DNA from: Vreelandella lutescens
GTDB taxonomy: Bacteria > Pseudomonadota > Gammaproteobacteria > Pseudomonadales > Halomonadaceae
Assembly (NCBI RefSeq): GCF_014640815.1
Contig: NZ_BMHM01000002.1
Coordinates: forward strand, 372,001-436,000
Direction: 5' to 3'
DNA length: 64,000 nt
This document shows positions 43,797-55,167 of the stretch, piece by piece. Both the position numbers and the translations under genes were made by a program. Under the pieces are notes generated by a model that ran no database searches, was not told the origin of the DNA, and was given only the letters and a program-made list of their open reading frames with translations. Each line of letters starts with the position of its first letter. The first letter of the stretch is position 1.

Positions 43797-46496
43797 ATGG
43801 GTGACATCGCCAGAGAAATCTTGCCCGTCAATATTGAAGACGAGCTTAAGCAGTCGTACCTCGACTATGCGATGAGTGTCATTATCGGTCGTGCGCTTCC
43901 TGATGTGCGTGACGGCCTTAAACCTGTTCACCGGCGTGTGCTGTTTGCCATGCATGAATTGGGTAATGACTGGAATAAACCGTACAAGAAGTCGGCGCGT
44001 GTCGTCGGCGATGTCATCGGTAAGTACCACCCGCATGGTGACAGTGCGGTGTATGACACCATCGTACGCATGGCCCAGCACTTTTCCATGCGTCATGTGC
44101 TGGTGGATGGCCAGGGTAACTTTGGTTCCATCGATGGCGATAACGCTGCCGCCATGCGTTATACCGAGGTGCGCATGTCGCGCCTGGCCCACGAGCTGTT
44201 GGCTGACCTAGAAAAAGATACGGTCGATTGGGTCGATAACTACGACGGCACCGAGCGTATTCCCGAGGTATTGCCGACAAAGGTACCAAACCTGTTAATT
44301 AACGGGTCATCGGGTATTGCTGTCGGTATGGCGACCAACATTCCGCCGCATAACATGCGTGAAGTCATCGACGGCTGTTTGGCGTTGATTGATGACTACA
44401 CGTTGTCGGTGGATGACTTGATGGAGTACATCCCCGGCCCTGACTTCCCCACCGGCGCTATTATTAATGGCCGTGCGGGTATTTTGTCAGCATACCGCAC
44501 CGGCCGTGGGCGCATCTATGTACGCGCCTGCCACACCATTGAGCACCATGATAAAACCGGTCGCGACCACATCATCATCACTGAACTTCCGTATCAGGTG
44601 AACAAAGCGCGGCTGATTGAAAAGATCGCCGAGCTGGTGAAAGAGAAGAAAATCGAAGGCATTGCGGAGCTGCGCGATGAGTCCGATAAAGACGGCTTGC
44701 GCGTGGTGATTGAGATTAAGCGCGGCGAGTCGGGCGAAGTAGTGGTGAATAACCTCTTTGCTCAGACGCAGCTACAAAACGTGTTCGGCATCAACATGGT
44801 GGCGCTGGAAAACGGTCAGCCCCGCACGTTGAACCTTAAAGAGATGCTAGAAGCGTTTATTCGTCACCGCCGTGAGGTGGTTACGCGTCGCACGCTGTAT
44901 GAGCTTAAGAAAGCCCGTGAACGTGGCCACCTGCTTGAAGGTCTGGCGGTCGCGATTTCTAACATCGATGAAGTCATCGAGCTGATTAAGGCCTCTCCCA
45001 ACGCTGCGGAAGCGCGTGAGAAACTGCTAGCGAAAGTATGGCAGCCTGGCCAAGTGACGGCGATGTTGGAGCGTGCTGGCGCGACTTCCTGCAAACCGGA
45101 AGACTTGGATGAAGGCTTTGGCCTTAACCCGTCAGCGACCGAGTATCGGCTTTCTCCCGCCCAGGCTCAGGCGATTCTAGAATTACGCCTGCATCGCCTT
45201 ACCGGGCTTGAGACCGAGAAGCTGCTCGATGAGTACCTCTCGATTCTTGAGAAAATCGCTGAGTTTACTGAAATTCTGGCCTCCGCTGACCGCTTGATGG
45301 AAGTCATCCGTGAAGAGCTGCACGCGGTGCGTGACCAGTTCGGCAATGATCGCCGCACGGAAATTCAAGCAAGCCACCTGGATCTGTCTATTGAAGATCT
45401 GATCGCGGAAGAGGATATGGTGGTGACCGTCTCCCGTACTGGGTATGCAAAGACCCAGCCGCTGTCCGATTATCAGGCCCAGCGTCGTGGCGGCCGTGGT
45501 AAGTCTGCCACCGCGATGAAAGATGAGGATGTGATTGAGCACCTGCTCGTGGCATCTACCCATGACACCGTGCTGCTGTTCTCTAACCGCGGCAAGGTGT
45601 ACTGGCTGAAAGTGTACGAAATGCCCAATGCCAGCCGTGGTTCCCGTGGCAAGCCGCTGGTGAACATGCTGCCGTTGGAAGAGGGTGAATCGGTGAATGC
45701 CATTCTCCCAGTGCGGGATTATGACCCCGAGCACTACATTTTCTTCGCCACCGCCAATGGTACGGTCAAGCGTACCAGCCTTGAGCAGTTCTCTCGTCCG
45801 CGTAGCGTTGGCCTCATCGCGATTGACTTGGAAGAGGGTGACCGCTTGGTGGGTGCTGCCATTACGTCTGGCTCCGACCACGCTATGCTGCTTTCCTCTA
45901 ACGGCAAAGCCATCCGCTTTGAAGAGGGTAATGTGCGTGCGATGGGTCGTACTGCTCGCGGTGTACGCGGTATGCGCTTGGCAGGCGATGCGGAAGTGAT
46001 CAGTTTGATTATTCCGAAGAGCCAACAGATTGATGCCGAAGCCGATACCGACGCTGAGGTAGATGCCCAGGCAGAGGCGGTAACACAGGCCCAGGGTGAC
46101 GGACAGATTTACATCCTGACGGCCAGCGAGAATGGTTACGGCAAGCGTACCCGGTTAGAAGAATTCCCGCTGCGCGGACGCGGTGGTCAGGGCGTTATTG
46201 CCATGCAGACCAGTGAGCGTAACGGTTCGCTCGTGGCGGCTATGCAGGTTTATGACAGTGATGAAATGATGCTGATCACTGACCGCGGTACGTTGGTGCG
46301 TACGCGTGTTGAAGAAGTGTCAACCACCTCGCGTAATACGCAGGGGGTGATGCTGATCCGCTTAGGTAAAGAAGAGAAACTGGTGAAAACCGTTCGCGTG
46401 GATGAGCCTGAAGAGTCGGATGTTGTAGAGGCGGGCGAGCCAGGCGATGCAGACAATGGCGCACAGGAACCGGGAACCGATGACACGTCATTATAA
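43797..46496 (+). CDS. gyrA: DNA gyrase subunit A
   Basis: Breaks and rejoins DNA in the gyrase tetramer. The 899-residue protein has the active-site tyrosine in [12 protein letters not shown] near residue 121, a quinolone-determining region [17 protein letters not shown] with Ser and Asp at the positions 83 and 87 of E. coli, hence drug-sensitive by sequence, and the GyrA box QRRGGRGKS near 560. The C-terminal beta-pinwheel follows. An acidic Asp/Glu/Ala insertion lies near 742-765. serC begins inside its last 17 bases. Confidence 0.98.
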   Translation: MGDIAREILPVNIEDELKQSYLDYAMSVIIGRALPDVRDGLKPVHRRVLFAMHELGNDWNKPYKKSARVVGDVIGKYHPHGDSAVYDTIVRMAQHFSMRHVLVDGQGNFGSIDGDNAAAMRYTEVRMSRLAHELLADLEKDTVDWVDNYDGTERIPEVLPTKVPNLLINGSSGIAVGMATNIPPHNMREVIDGCLALIDDYTLSVDDLMEYIPGPDFPTGAIINGRAGILSAYRTGRGRIYVRACHTIEHHDKTGRDHIIITELPYQVNKARLIEKIAELVKEKKIEGIAELRDESDKDGLRVVIEIKRGESGEVVVNNLFAQTQLQNVFGINMVALENGQPRTLNLKEMLEAFIRHRREVVTRRTLYELKKARERGHLLEGLAVAISNIDEVIELIKASPNAAEAREKLLAKVWQPGQVTAMLERAGATSCKPEDLDEGFGLNPSATEYRLSPAQAQAILELRLHRLTGLETEKLLDEYLSILEKIAEFTEILASADRLMEVIREELHAVRDQFGNDRRTEIQASHLDLSIEDLIAEEDMVVTVSRTGYAKTQPLSDYQAQRRGGRGKSATAMKDEDVIEHLLVASTHDTVLLFSNRGKVYWLKVYEMPNASRGSRGKPLVNMLPLEEGESVNAILPVRDYDPEHYIFFATANGTVKRTSLEQFSRPRSVGLIAIDLEEGDRLVGAAITSGSDHAMLLSSNGKAIRFEEGNVRAMGRTARGVRGMRLAGDAEVISLIIPKSQQIDAEADTDAEVDAQAEAVTQAQGDGQIYILTASENGYGKRTRLEEFPLRGRGGQGVIAMQTSERNGSLVAAMQVYDSDEMMLITDRGTLVRTRVEEVSTTSRNTQGVMLIRLGKEEKLVKTVRVDEPEESDVVEAGEPGDADNGAQEPGTDDTSL

Positions 46497-47583
46497 TTTT
46501 TGCGCAGGGCCAGCGGCCCTGCCAAGTGCAGTGCTTGAGCGTGCTCGTAGTGAGCTGCTTGATTATCAAGGTCACGGTTTATCCGTGATGGAGATGAGTC
46601 ACCGCAGCGATGAGTTTGTCGCAATTGCAGAGCGCGCTGAGGCGGATCTGCGTGAGCTGCTGGCGATTCCAGACAACTATAAAGCGCTCTTCTTGCAGGG
46701 CGGGGCCAGCATGCAGTTCTCGATGCTGCCGATGAATTTGTTGGGCCAGGGCGGTAGCGCTAACTTCATCCAGACCGGTATCTGGGGCAAAAAAGCACTG
46801 AGCGAAGCGAAGCGGTTGGGCTTTTCCTGCCACTTGGCTGCCAACAGCGAATCGAACGGCCACACGGCCGTACCCGATGAGGTGACACTGTCGATCAGTG
46901 ATGATGCCGCTTACCTGCACTACACATCGAATGAGACAATTGGTGGGCTAGAGTTTAATTACACCCCCCAAGTGACTCGTTCTGATGGCGCGGCGGTCCC
47001 GCTGGTGTGCGATATGTCATCGAACATTCTCTCTGGCCCAGTGGATGTCAGCGAGTTTGGCATTATCTATGCGGGTGCGCAGAAAAATATTGGCCCGGCG
47101 GGACTCACCATCGTGCTGGTGCGTGATGACCTTCTCGGTAAAGCACCCAGCACGATTCCATCACTGTTTGATTATCAGATGTTGGCGGAAGCGGGCTCTA
47201 TGGTGAACACCCCGCCGACATACGCTTGGTACCTATCAGGTTTAGTGTTCCAGTGGCTTAAAAATGACATTGGTGGTCTAGAAGCCATGGATGCCATGAA
47301 TCAGCGGAAAGCGCAAAAGCTTTACGCTGCCATTGATGCCAGCAGCTTCTACAGCAATCCGATTGCGATTCCCAACCGCTCGCGTATGAACGTACCGTTT
47401 GTGCTGGCGGATGACCGACTGGATAACGCATTTTTACAAGAAGCCGATGAAGCGGGCCTGCTGAACCTTAAGGGTCATCGCAGTGTGGGTGGCATGCGCG
47501 CGAGTTTGTACAACGCCGTGCCCGAAGAGGCGGTAGATGCCTTAATCGCCTTTATGGCGGATTTTGAACAACGAAGAGGCTAA
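46480..47583 (+). CDS. serC: Phosphoserine aminotransferase
   Basis: Transaminates 3-phosphohydroxypyruvate to phosphoserine, and the analogous step in pyridoxal phosphate synthesis. The 367-residue protein starts [15 protein letters not shown] and has the lysine for pyridoxal phosphate in [12 protein letters not shown] near residue 197, with [10 protein letters not shown] near 146 and [15 protein letters not shown] near the C-terminus. The ATG at 46480 overlaps the gyrA end by 17 bp, so translation may be coupled. The gyrA-serC-pheA-tyrA/aroA order is conserved in Pseudomonas. Confidence 0.97.
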   Translation: MTRHYNFCAGPAALPSAVLERARSELLDYQGHGLSVMEMSHRSDEFVAIAERAEADLRELLAIPDNYKALFLQGGASMQFSMLPMNLLGQGGSANFIQTGIWGKKALSEAKRLGFSCHLAANSESNGHTAVPDEVTLSISDDAAYLHYTSNETIGGLEFNYTPQVTRSDGAAVPLVCDMSSNILSGPVDVSEFGIIYAGAQKNIGPAGLTIVLVRDDLLGKAPSTIPSLFDYQMLAEAGSMVNTPPTYAWYLSGLVFQWLKNDIGGLEAMDAMNQRKAQKLYAAIDASSFYSNPIAIPNRSRMNVPFVLADDRLDNAFLQEADEAGLLNLKGHRSVGGMRASLYNAVPEEAVDALIAFMADFEQRRG

Positions 47584-47588
47584 CCATC

Positions 47589-48680
47589 ATGTCCGATACG
47601 CCAATCAATTTAGACGACTTGCGTCAACGTATCGACCAGTTGGATGGCGATATTCTGCGCATGATTAGCGAACGTGCCAGCTGCGCTCAGCAGGTGGCAC
47701 ATGTGAAACTCGCCCAAGACAAAGACGCCGTGTTTTACCGCCCCGAGCGGGAAGCGCAGGTGCTGCGCCGCATTATGGCGCTGAACAAAGGGCCGCTGGA
47801 TTCCGAAGAGATGGCTCGGCTATTTCGCGAAATCATGTCGGCTTGCCTTGCGCTGGAGCAGCCGGTAAAGGTGGCTTATCTAGGCCCCGAAGGCACGTTT
47901 ACTCAGCAAGCAGCGCTGAAGCACTTTGGTGAAAGCGCCGTGAGCTTGCCGATGGCGGCCATTGATGAAGTCTTCCGCGAGGTAGAAGCGGGCGCGGTCA
48001 ACTATGGCGTCGTCCCTGTAGAGAACTCTACAGAAGGGGTGGTGAACCACACTCTTGATACCTTCATGGACTCTTCCATCAAGATTTGTGGCGAAGTAGT
48101 GCTACGCATTCATCACCACCTCTTGATTAGTGAAACAACGCGTAAAGACAAAGTCTCACGTATTTATTCGCATCCTCAGTCGTTTGGTCAGTGCCGTAAA
48201 TGGCTGGATGCGCATTATCCGCACGCCGAACGTGTGCCGGTCTCTTCCAATGCTGAAGCGGCTAAATTGGTGAAAACCGAATGGCACAGCGCGGCGATTG
48301 CAGGCGACATGGCCGCCAAACTCTACGGTTTAGAGCGTATTGCCGACAAAATTGAAGACCGCCCCGATAACTCGACGCGCTTTTTAATTATTGGCAATCA
48401 AGATGTGCCGATGTCGGGCGAGGATAAGACCTCTATTGTGGTGGCTATGCGTAACCAGCCAGGTGCGCTGCACGACCTGTTGGAGCCATTCCATCGCCAC
48501 AAGATCGACTTAACGCGCATTGAGACGCGACCTTCGCGTACAGGCGTATGGAATTACGTCTTCTTTATTGATTTCAAGGGCCATCGTGATGAGCCTGGCG
48601 TTGCGGCAGTGCTTGAAGAAGTGCGTCTGCGCGCTTCTGAGTTGCGCGTGTTGGGCTCTTACCCTCAGGGCGTGCTGTGA
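47589..48680 (+). CDS. pheA: Bifunctional chorismate mutase / prephenate dehydratase
   Basis: Makes phenylpyruvate from chorismate in phenylalanine synthesis. The 363-residue P-protein has an N-terminal chorismate mutase helix bundle (LDDLRQRIDQLDGDILRMISER), the dehydratase domain with YLGPEGTFTQQAAL near residue 97, GVVPVENSTEGVV near 140, and a C-terminal ACT domain with GALHDLLEPF and ESRP-type ETRPSRTG near 320 for feedback inhibition. It lies 5 bp after serC, and its stop overlaps the next start codon (GTGA). Confidence 0.97.
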   Translation: MSDTPINLDDLRQRIDQLDGDILRMISERASCAQQVAHVKLAQDKDAVFYRPEREAQVLRRIMALNKGPLDSEEMARLFREIMSACLALEQPVKVAYLGPEGTFTQQAALKHFGESAVSLPMAAIDEVFREVEAGAVNYGVVPVENSTEGVVNHTLDTFMDSSIKICGEVVLRIHHHLLISETTRKDKVSRIYSHPQSFGQCRKWLDAHYPHAERVPVSSNAEAAKLVKTEWHSAAIAGDMAAKLYGLERIADKIEDRPDNSTRFLIIGNQDVPMSGEDKTSIVVAMRNQPGALHDLLEPFHRHKIDLTRIETRPSRTGVWNYVFFIDFKGHRDEPGVAAVLEEVRLRASELRVLGSYPQGVL

Positions 48681-50965
48681 CGGTGTTGGTGCCAACGGTT
48701 CAGCGTGTGGCGTGTCAAGAACCGCGAATTTTAATCGTCGGGCTAGGCTTAATTGGAGGCTCGCTAGCAGCGGCGCTGCGTGCCTCTGGTTTCTCCGGGG
48801 AAATTATTGCCTGCGACCCTAATAAAGACGAGATTGCTCTGGGTGTTGAGCTGGGGCTGGTTAACGCTGGCGGCACGCAGTTAGAGGCGCTGCTTGACGG
48901 CGTGTCAATGGTGGTCCTGGCAGTGCCCGTACTGGCAATGGAAAGCGTGATGACCACGCTTTCCCAGGCGCTTCCTAGCGCGACGGATGATGTGGTGATC
49001 ACCGATGTGGGCAGTACAAAGGCCACCATTCGTGATTGTGCTGAGCGAGTCTTTGGTCGCGTGTTGCCTAATATCGTCTTAGGGCATCCCATTGCGGGGT
49101 CAGAGAAAAGCGGCGTTGCAGCGGCCAACCCTGCGCTTTATGTCAATCACAAAGTGATTCTGACGCCAGAGCCTAACGTCGATGTGGACGCGCTGTCACG
49201 TGTAGAAAAGCTTTGGCAAGCCTGTGGTGCGGAAGTCTTGCAAATGAGCGTTGAGCGCCACGATCAGGTGCTGGCGCGTACCAGTCATTTGCCGCATCTA
49301 TTGGCGTTCTCTCTCGTTGACACGCTGGCGCGTCAGGATGAGCGGTTGGATATTTTTCGCTACGCCGCAGGCGGATTTCGAGATTTTACCCGCATTGCAG
49401 GCAGCGACCCGGTCATGTGGCGGGATATTTTTATCGCCAACCGAGACGCAGTTCTATCGTCGCTGGACGACTTTGAAGCCGGATTAAAGCGTCTTCGTCA
49501 CGCCGTTGAAAGTGGCGATAGCGATGCACTGATCGCAACGTTTGATCGTGCCAGCCATGCGCGGCACTATTTTGATACGTTATTGAATAAAACCAGTTAT
49601 CAGGCGGAATATCATATGCAACCACACGGTAAAGTGACTTATCGCGTGCAGCCGGGCGGCCAAGCGCAAGGCCGCCTTCGCGTGCCGGGCGATAAATCCA
49701 TGTCTCACCGCTCTATTATGTTGGGTGCCCTGGCAGAAGGTGTCACCGAGGTAAAAGGCTTCTTGGAAGGTGAAGATAGCCTAGCAACCCTACAGGCCTT
49801 CCGCGAAATGGGCGTAGCGATTGAGGGGCCCCATCAAGGGCGGGTCACTATCCATGGTGTGGGCATGCATGGCCTAAAAGCACCGGCTGGGCCGCTGTAC
49901 GTGGGTAACTCGGGTACAGCCATGCGACTGTTTGCAGGGCTTCTGGCAGGGCAATCGTTTGATAGCGAGCTGACAGGCGATGAGTCTCTGACCAAACGGC
50001 CGATGGGTCGTGTGGCGGACCCGCTGCGCCTGATGGGGGCAACGATTGATACCGCTGAAGGCGGTCGGCCTCCGCTCAAGATTCACGGCGGTGCGTCGCT
50101 AAAGGGTATTCACTACGACATGCCGATGGCTAGCGCACAGGTAAAATCATGCCTGCTGCTTGCTGGACTTTACGCCGAAGGTGAAACTCGTGTGCGCGAG
50201 CCTGCGCCGACTCGCGATCATACCGAACGCATGCTCAATGGCTTTGGCTACGCTGTCTCCCGGGATGGCGATACTTGTTGGCTACAAGGGGGCGGTCAGT
50301 TAACCGCTGGCCCGATTGATGTGCCTTCCGATATCTCTTCAGCCACGTTCTTTTTAGTGGCGGCTGCCATTACACCCGGTTCAGATATCACGTTAGAACA
50401 TGTAGGCATTAATCCCACCCGTATTGGCGTTATCAATATTTTGACGTTGATGGGCGCTGATTTAACGCTTGAGAACGAACGTCAAGTGGGCGGCGAGCCG
50501 GTGGCGGATATTCGTATTCGTTATGCGCCGTTAAAAGGGATCGATATCCCGGTCGATCAAGTTCCTTTAGCGATTGATGAGTTCCCTGCGCTGTTTATCG
50601 CTGCCGCTAACGCCCAAGGCACTACACGCCTTCGCGGTGCGGAAGAGCTACGTGTAAAAGAGTCTGATCGTATTCAAGCAATGGCCGATGGCTTGGCCAT
50701 TTTGGGCGTTGAGCACACAGTGGTAGAAGACGGTATTGATATCGTCGGTAACGGCGATGATAGCGCAGCGAGCTATGGCGGTGGCCGTATTGACAGCTTG
50801 GGTGACCATCGCATTGCGATGGCCTTTGCTATTGCATCGCTACGCGCAGGTGCAGAAATCGTCATTGATGACTGCGCTAACGTGGCGACATCGTTCCCGG
50901 ATTTCGTGGCGCTGGCGCAGCGCATCGGAATGAGTGTGAGCGTGGAGGGTGCTAATGACCGCTAA
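48677..50965 (+). CDS. Fused prephenate dehydrogenase / EPSP synthase (TyrA-AroA)
   Basis: One 762-residue chain carrying two pathway enzymes. Residues about 12-295 are prephenate dehydrogenase, with the NAD loop [14 protein letters not shown] near 22 and [11 protein letters not shown] near 137. Residues about 315-755 are 5-enolpyruvylshikimate-3-phosphate synthase, with [18 protein letters not shown] near 337 and [17 protein letters not shown] near 407. The fusion is known in Pseudomonas and relatives. The GTG start overlaps the pheA stop (GTGA). It covers the tyrosine branch and the preceding shikimate step; cmk starts 11 bases before its end. Confidence 0.95.
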   Translation: MTVLVPTVQRVACQEPRILIVGLGLIGGSLAAALRASGFSGEIIACDPNKDEIALGVELGLVNAGGTQLEALLDGVSMVVLAVPVLAMESVMTTLSQALPSATDDVVITDVGSTKATIRDCAERVFGRVLPNIVLGHPIAGSEKSGVAAANPALYVNHKVILTPEPNVDVDALSRVEKLWQACGAEVLQMSVERHDQVLARTSHLPHLLAFSLVDTLARQDERLDIFRYAAGGFRDFTRIAGSDPVMWRDIFIANRDAVLSSLDDFEAGLKRLRHAVESGDSDALIATFDRASHARHYFDTLLNKTSYQAEYHMQPHGKVTYRVQPGGQAQGRLRVPGDKSMSHRSIMLGALAEGVTEVKGFLEGEDSLATLQAFREMGVAIEGPHQGRVTIHGVGMHGLKAPAGPLYVGNSGTAMRLFAGLLAGQSFDSELTGDESLTKRPMGRVADPLRLMGATIDTAEGGRPPLKIHGGASLKGIHYDMPMASAQVKSCLLLAGLYAEGETRVREPAPTRDHTERMLNGFGYAVSRDGDTCWLQGGGQLTAGPIDVPSDISSATFFLVAAAITPGSDITLEHVGINPTRIGVINILTLMGADLTLENERQVGGEPVADIRIRYAPLKGIDIPVDQVPLAIDEFPALFIAAANAQGTTRLRGAEELRVKESDRIQAMADGLAILGVEHTVVEDGIDIVGNGDDSAASYGGGRIDSLGDHRIAMAFAIASLRAGAEIVIDDCANVATSFPDFVALAQRIGMSVSVEGANDR

Positions 50966-51644
50966 GGTACCTGTGCTGACAATCGATGGCCCCGGTGGTG
51001 CGGGTAAAGGCACGATTAGCAGCCTTGTGGCCGAGCGTTTAGGTTGGCACTTGTTAGATAGTGGGGCGCTGTACCGGCTAACGGCGCAGGCCGCTGTTAA
51101 ACATGGTGTGGCGCTAGATGATGAGCCCGCGCTGGCCACGATTGCGGCTGAGCTGGACGTTGCTTTCCCGGTGGAAGAGGGGCAGCCGCGCACCCTGCTA
51201 GAAGGTGAAGAGGTCGGGCAGACTATCCGTACAGAACAGGCAGGGGAGCGCGCCTCTCAGGTGGCTGCGCTTCCTCTGGTGCGCGCTGCATTACTGCAGC
51301 GTCAGCGAGATTTTTGTCAAACTCCAGGGCTGGTGGCAGATGGTCGTGATATGGGCACCGTGGTCTTTCCCGATGCACCGTTGAAGATTTTTCTGACTGC
51401 CAGTGCTGAAGAACGGGCTCGTAGACGGCATCTACAGTTGCAGGAAGCAGGGGTGGGTGCTAGTCTGTCGAGTCTTTTAAAGGAGATTCAGGCACGCGAT
51501 GCACGCGATACGCAGCGCAGTGTGGCTCCTCTCAAGCCGGCAGATGATGCCATTACGCTTGATACCACGCGCCTGAGCATACCGGAAGTGGTTGATCAAC
51601 TGACCGAACTGCTTGCCCAACGAGGCTTGTCTAACGGCATTTGA
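50955..51644 (+). CDS. cmk: Cytidylate kinase
   Basis: Phosphorylates CMP and dCMP. The 229-residue protein has the P-loop [16 protein letters not shown] at the N-terminus, LDSGALYRL near residue 35, and [21 protein letters not shown] near 130, then the LID arginines in RARRRHLQL. The ATG at 50955 follows GGAGGG by 5 bases and overlaps the preceding gene by 11 bp. cmk followed by rpsA is a conserved proteobacterial order. Confidence 0.96.
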   Translation: MTAKVPVLTIDGPGGAGKGTISSLVAERLGWHLLDSGALYRLTAQAAVKHGVALDDEPALATIAAELDVAFPVEEGQPRTLLEGEEVGQTIRTEQAGERASQVAALPLVRAALLQRQRDFCQTPGLVADGRDMGTVVFPDAPLKIFLTASAEERARRRHLQLQEAGVGASLSSLLKEIQARDARDTQRSVAPLKPADDAITLDTTRLSIPEVVDQLTELLAQRGLSNGI

Positions 51645-51828
51645 TTCTCCCTTGCGGCGTTTTTGGAAAGGTGTCACGACGTGGCAGGGCGACAGCACCA
51701 TCTCAGTGAGCCCGGTCAGGTCTAACCAGCGCTAACGCCTCCAAAAGCAGAATGACATTAGGCCCGTACTTGCTGGTGGTGCGGAGAAGGCATTTATGCC
51801 TCAACAACGTTGATCACGTAGGAAAACC

Positions 51829-53508
51829 ATGAGCGAAAGCTTTGCTGAACTGTTTGAACAGTCTCTTAACGACATCAACATGGAGCCAGGCGCTATTGTC
51901 GCGGCTCAGGTTGTCGACATTGACGGTGACTGGGTTACCGTTAACGCTGGTCTGAAATCTGAAGGTCAGATCCCGGCGTCACAATTCCGCGATGAAAATG
52001 GTCAGCTGACCATCGCAATCGGTGACGACGTTCACGTTGCACTTGAAGCTGTTGAAGATGGCTTCGGTGAGACTCGTCTGTCCCGTGAAAAAGCCAAGCG
52101 CGCAGAAGCTTGGAAGATTCTGGAAGCAGCCTTCGAGAAAGACGAAATCGTCAAGGGCGTGATCAACGGTAAAGTCAAAGGCGGCTTCACTGTCGACGTC
52201 GACTCTATCCGTGCCTTCTTGCCGGGCTCTCTGGTTGACGTTCGCCCGGTTCGCGATACTGCGCACCTGGAAAACAAAGAGCTAGACTTTAAAGTTATCA
52301 AGCTTGATCCGAAGCGTAACAACGTTGTTGTTTCGCGTCGTGCCGTCCTTGAAGCAGAAAACAGTGCCGAGCGCGAAGCGCTGCTGGCGACTCTGCAAGA
52401 AGGTCAGCAAATCAAGGGTATCGTTAAGAACCTGACTGATTACGGTGCTTTCGTTGATCTGGGCGGCGTTGATGGCCTGCTGCACATCACCGATATGGCG
52501 TGGAAGCGCATCAAGCATCCGTCTGAAATCGTTGCTGTTGGCGACGAGATCAACGTCAAAGTGCTGAAGTTTGACCGTGAGCGCAATCGCGTATCTCTGG
52601 GTCTGAAGCAGCTGGGCGAAGATCCGTGGGTCAACATCAAAGAGCGTTACCCGGAAGGCATGAAAGTGCACGCTGTGGTCACTAACCTGACCGATTACGG
52701 CTGCTTTGCTGAGCTGGAAGAAGGCGTTGAAGGTCTGGTTCACGTTTCTGAAATGGACTGGACTAACAAGAACATTCATCCGTCTAAAGTTGTTCAAGTG
52801 GGCGACGATGTTGACGTGATGGTTCTTGATATCGACGAAGAGCGTCGTCGTATTTCTCTGGGTATCAAGCAGTGTACTGCTAACCCGTGGGAAACCTTCA
52901 ACGCTGAGTACAACAAGGGCGACCGCGTTTCCGGTACCATCAAGTCAATCACTGACTTCGGTATCTTCATCGGCCTTGAAGGCGGTATCGACGGTTTGGT
53001 TCACCTGTCCGACATCTCTTGGACAGAGACTGGCGAAGAAGCCGTTCGCAACTTCAAGAAAGGCGACGAGGCAGAAGCAGTTATCCTGTCTATCGACCCA
53101 GAGCGCGAGCGTATCTCTCTAGGTATCAAGCAAATGGATTCCGATCCGGTTGCTGAATACCTGTCAGTGAATGACAAAGGCAGCATCGTTACTGGTCGCG
53201 TTGTAGAAGTTGACGCTAAAGAAGCTCACATTGAGCTGGCCACCGACGTTATTGCTATCCTGAAAGCCTCTGAAATCAGTGCTGACCGCGTTGAAGACGC
53301 GCGCAATGTACTGAACGAAGGCGACAGCGTTGAAGCGCGTATTGTTAGCGTCGATCGTAAGAGCCGTCAGATCAGTCTGTCGGTGAAAGCGAAAGAGCAA
53401 GACGATACTCGTCAAAACCTGAAGAAACTGCGTGAGCAAGAGCCGGAAGCAGCAGGTGGTCCGACCACTATCGGTGACTTGATCAAGCAGCAGATGGGCC
53501 AAGACTAA
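51829..53508 (+). CDS. rpsA: 30S ribosomal protein S1
   Basis: Binds mRNA on the small subunit and helps unfold it for initiation. The 559-residue protein consists of six S1-type RNA-binding repeats; clear ones begin at residues about 20, 105, 192 ([20 protein letters not shown]), 278, 365 and 452. Length matches E. coli S1 (557). A TAGGAAAACC site precedes the ATG. The 184-bp leader upstream probably holds its own promoter and an autoregulatory region. Its usual neighbour ihfB does not follow here; a terminator does. Confidence 0.98.
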   Translation: MSESFAELFEQSLNDINMEPGAIVAAQVVDIDGDWVTVNAGLKSEGQIPASQFRDENGQLTIAIGDDVHVALEAVEDGFGETRLSREKAKRAEAWKILEAAFEKDEIVKGVINGKVKGGFTVDVDSIRAFLPGSLVDVRPVRDTAHLENKELDFKVIKLDPKRNNVVVSRRAVLEAENSAEREALLATLQEGQQIKGIVKNLTDYGAFVDLGGVDGLLHITDMAWKRIKHPSEIVAVGDEINVKVLKFDRERNRVSLGLKQLGEDPWVNIKERYPEGMKVHAVVTNLTDYGCFAELEEGVEGLVHVSEMDWTNKNIHPSKVVQVGDDVDVMVLDIDEERRRISLGIKQCTANPWETFNAEYNKGDRVSGTIKSITDFGIFIGLEGGIDGLVHLSDISWTETGEEAVRNFKKGDEAEAVILSIDPERERISLGIKQMDSDPVAEYLSVNDKGSIVTGRVVEVDAKEAHIELATDVIAILKASEISADRVEDARNVLNEGDSVEARIVSVDRKSRQISLSVKAKEQDDTRQNLKKLREQEPEAAGGPTTIGDLIKQQMGQD

Positions 53509-53530
53509 GTTATTAGTCTCTCGCCTACAA

Positions 53531-53562
53531 AAACGCCGCCCAATAGGGCGGCGTTTTTTTTT
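53531..53562 (+). terminator. Terminator of rpsA
   Basis: A GC-rich stem ACGCCGCCC / GGGCGGCGT (53533-53554) with an AATA loop and a run of nine T. A strong intrinsic terminator 25 bp after the rpsA stop. Confidence 0.96.
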
Positions 53563-53808
53563 GCAAAAATTTACAACTCCTCTTTTTAGTTTCTTAATCA
53601 GAAGTAAAGCCCTTGAAAGGTTATCCGAAGAGTTGCTTTAACAGTTGTGGGTTTTGGGAAATTGTTTAGTAAATGGATCAAAATCAACTAGACTGTTGTC
53701 AATTAGCATAATAAAGGCAATAATGTCACCGCATCCTGAACTAGTCGGTGTTGAGTTGCCCAGCTGAATGCCATTGAAGTTACATCTAAGCTAAAAAAAG
53801 GACCTCCT
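53563..53808. other. AT-rich region before the mvaT-like gene
   Basis: About 245 bp, AT-richer than the neighbouring genes, with no open frame to call. It contains the candidate promoter at 53696-53724. Nucleoid proteins of this kind often regulate their own AT-rich promoters, but no specific site is claimed. Confidence 0.4.
53696..53724 (+). promoter_or_regulatory. Candidate sigma-70 promoter of the mvaT-like gene
   Basis: TTGTCA at 53696-53701, a 17-bp spacer, and AATAAT at 53719-53724, about 85 bp before the start codon. Both boxes are good but not perfect matches. The surrounding sequence is AT-rich. Confidence 0.45.
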
Positions 53809-54183
53809 ATGTCTCTATTAAATGATTACATTCAGAAAGAACAGCAGCTTAAGCAGCTGCAAGAAGAGCTTCAGCGTTTAGAAGGCGACCAGCGTCTAAA
53901 GAGTGAGCTGGAATTTAAGGCTAAGCTAGAAGCGTTGATGAATGAGTTTGGCAAGCGTCCTGCAGATGTTATTGCGCTACTGGACCCGACAGCAGACCAG
54001 CGCAGCAACGCTAAAGCTCCCGCCGCTTCTACACGCCGTAAGCGCCGTTTAAAGATTTATAAGAACCCGCACACAGGCGAAGTCATTGAAACCCGTGGTG
54101 GCAACCACAAAGGCCTGCGCAGCTGGAAAGATGAGCACGGTGATGAAGCCGTCGAGTCCTGGCTCGTACGCATGGAAGACTAA
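53809..54183 (+). CDS. mvaT: MvaT-type H-NS family nucleoid protein
   Basis: A 124-residue xenogeneic-silencer-type protein, the same length as Pseudomonas MvaT. It has an N-terminal coiled coil (MSLLNDYIQKEQQLKQLQ) for oligomerisation, LEALMNEFGKRPADVIALLDP near residue 45, a basic linker RRKRRLK and the AT-binding domain YKNPHTGEVIETRGGNHKGL near 85. It binds AT-rich DNA and silences foreign genes in its relatives. AAAGGACCTCC precedes the ATG, an unusually strong site. It has its own terminator. Confidence 0.93.
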   Translation: MSLLNDYIQKEQQLKQLQEELQRLEGDQRLKSELEFKAKLEALMNEFGKRPADVIALLDPTADQRSNAKAPAASTRRKRRLKIYKNPHTGEVIETRGGNHKGLRSWKDEHGDEAVESWLVRMED

Positions 54184-54192
54184 GAAATTTGA

Positions 54193-54228
54193 ACCGGCAT
54201 TTCTCCAAAGAAATGCCGGTTTTGTTTT
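54193..54228 (+). terminator. Terminator of the mvaT-like gene
   Basis: A 12-bp stem ACCGGCATTTCT / AGAAATGCCGGT (54193-54220) with a CCAA loop followed by TTTGTTTT. Lies 9 bp after the stop codon. Confidence 0.93.
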
Positions 54229-54297
54229 AAGGCTTGGTGGTGAAGCCAAGTAGCAGCGTTGTAGTGGGCGTCTCAGCCATCATTATCGTAGGTAGAA

Positions 54298-55167
54298 TCA
54301 GTACGCGTCAGACAAAACCTTTTCAGTGCGTGTTTGTCTCAGCAGTGGAACGCGTAGCTCTAAGTGATCTGAATGCCATAATACACGCGGTGATTCGCCA
54401 CTAATGTGAAATGAGTGTTCTTGGGGAATGACGGTCAGTAGTGTGGAAGTGAGTGCATCTGATAGCTGATCAAAATGCTCAAAGCAGGTTTTGGCAAAAT
54501 GTTGGGAGGGGGAGTCTACGCGTCGGTAGGCAACAGGTAATGCTAAGTTCTCTAATGTTGTGCTTGGTTCTAAATAAAGCCCAATGTCAGTTCTTAACTT
54601 ATTTTGCAAAGCGCTGGTATCCAATGCCTCCACTTTATCAGCCAGCAAGTCAGGCAAGGCTATCGTTGGGGTGGCTTGTCCAAGTTGGGCCTCAAAGCAG
54701 CTGAGATGATTAGCGTGATGCTTTTTGCTGCCTAGTCCTGAAATGGCCTCCGGTGCCTCGTAAACCCGCATAAAAACGGCCTGACGTGGGCGGCTCTTCT
54801 CAATAGTAATGGTAAACTGTTGCTCTGGTGCGGTTAAGTGGCGCATGCCGCTGATGGCCTGGCGATAGTGCCGTGGTGTTAACTGATAGCGTCGCTGAAA
54901 GGCACGCGAAAAAGATGAGTGATTGAGATATCCGCAGCGAATAGCAATTTGCGCTATATTCTGTGAAGTGAGCGATAGAAGGACAGCGGCTCGCTCCAGT
55001 CGGCGCTGTTCTCGGTAGCCGCTAGGGGATGTATTAAAGCATTGGCGAAACTGACGCCGCACCTGTGACGCTGAATACCCCAAGTGATTCGCTAGATCCT
55101 CAATACTCAGTGCTTGATCTAGCGTGTCCTGTAGCCAGATCTCAGCTCGCGACATTGCATTGAACAT
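54298..55167 (-). CDS. AraC/XylS regulator with GyrI-like effector domain
   Basis: A 289-residue transcription factor. The two helix-turn-helix motifs of the AraC family are at the N-terminus (SIEDLANHLGYSASQVRRQF and IAQIAIRCGYLNHSSFSRAF within residues about 15-105), and a GyrI/Rob-like small-molecule domain fills about 125-285 (YEAPEAISGLG, VAYRRVDSPS). This order, as in Rob and SoxS-like proteins with an effector tail, suggests a drug- or metabolite-responsive activator. The ATG at 55167 has AGGAGG 7 bases before it, so it is preferred to one 54 bases upstream. Confidence 0.9.
   Translation of the reverse strand: MFNAMSRAEIWLQDTLDQALSIEDLANHLGYSASQVRRQFRQCFNTSPSGYREQRRLERAAVLLSLTSQNIAQIAIRCGYLNHSSFSRAFQRRYQLTPRHYRQAISGMRHLTAPEQQFTITIEKSRPRQAVFMRVYEAPEAISGLGSKKHHANHLSCFEAQLGQATPTIALPDLLADKVEALDTSALQNKLRTDIGLYLEPSTTLENLALPVAYRRVDSPSQHFAKTCFEHFDQLSDALTSTLLTVIPQEHSFHISGESPRVLWHSDHLELRVPLLRQTRTEKVLSDAY

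Noticed and set aside
45183-46025. A 280-codon open frame antisense to gyrA
   Set aside because: It lies wholly inside gyrA, mirrors its codon pattern, has no ribosome-binding site and no recognisable domain.
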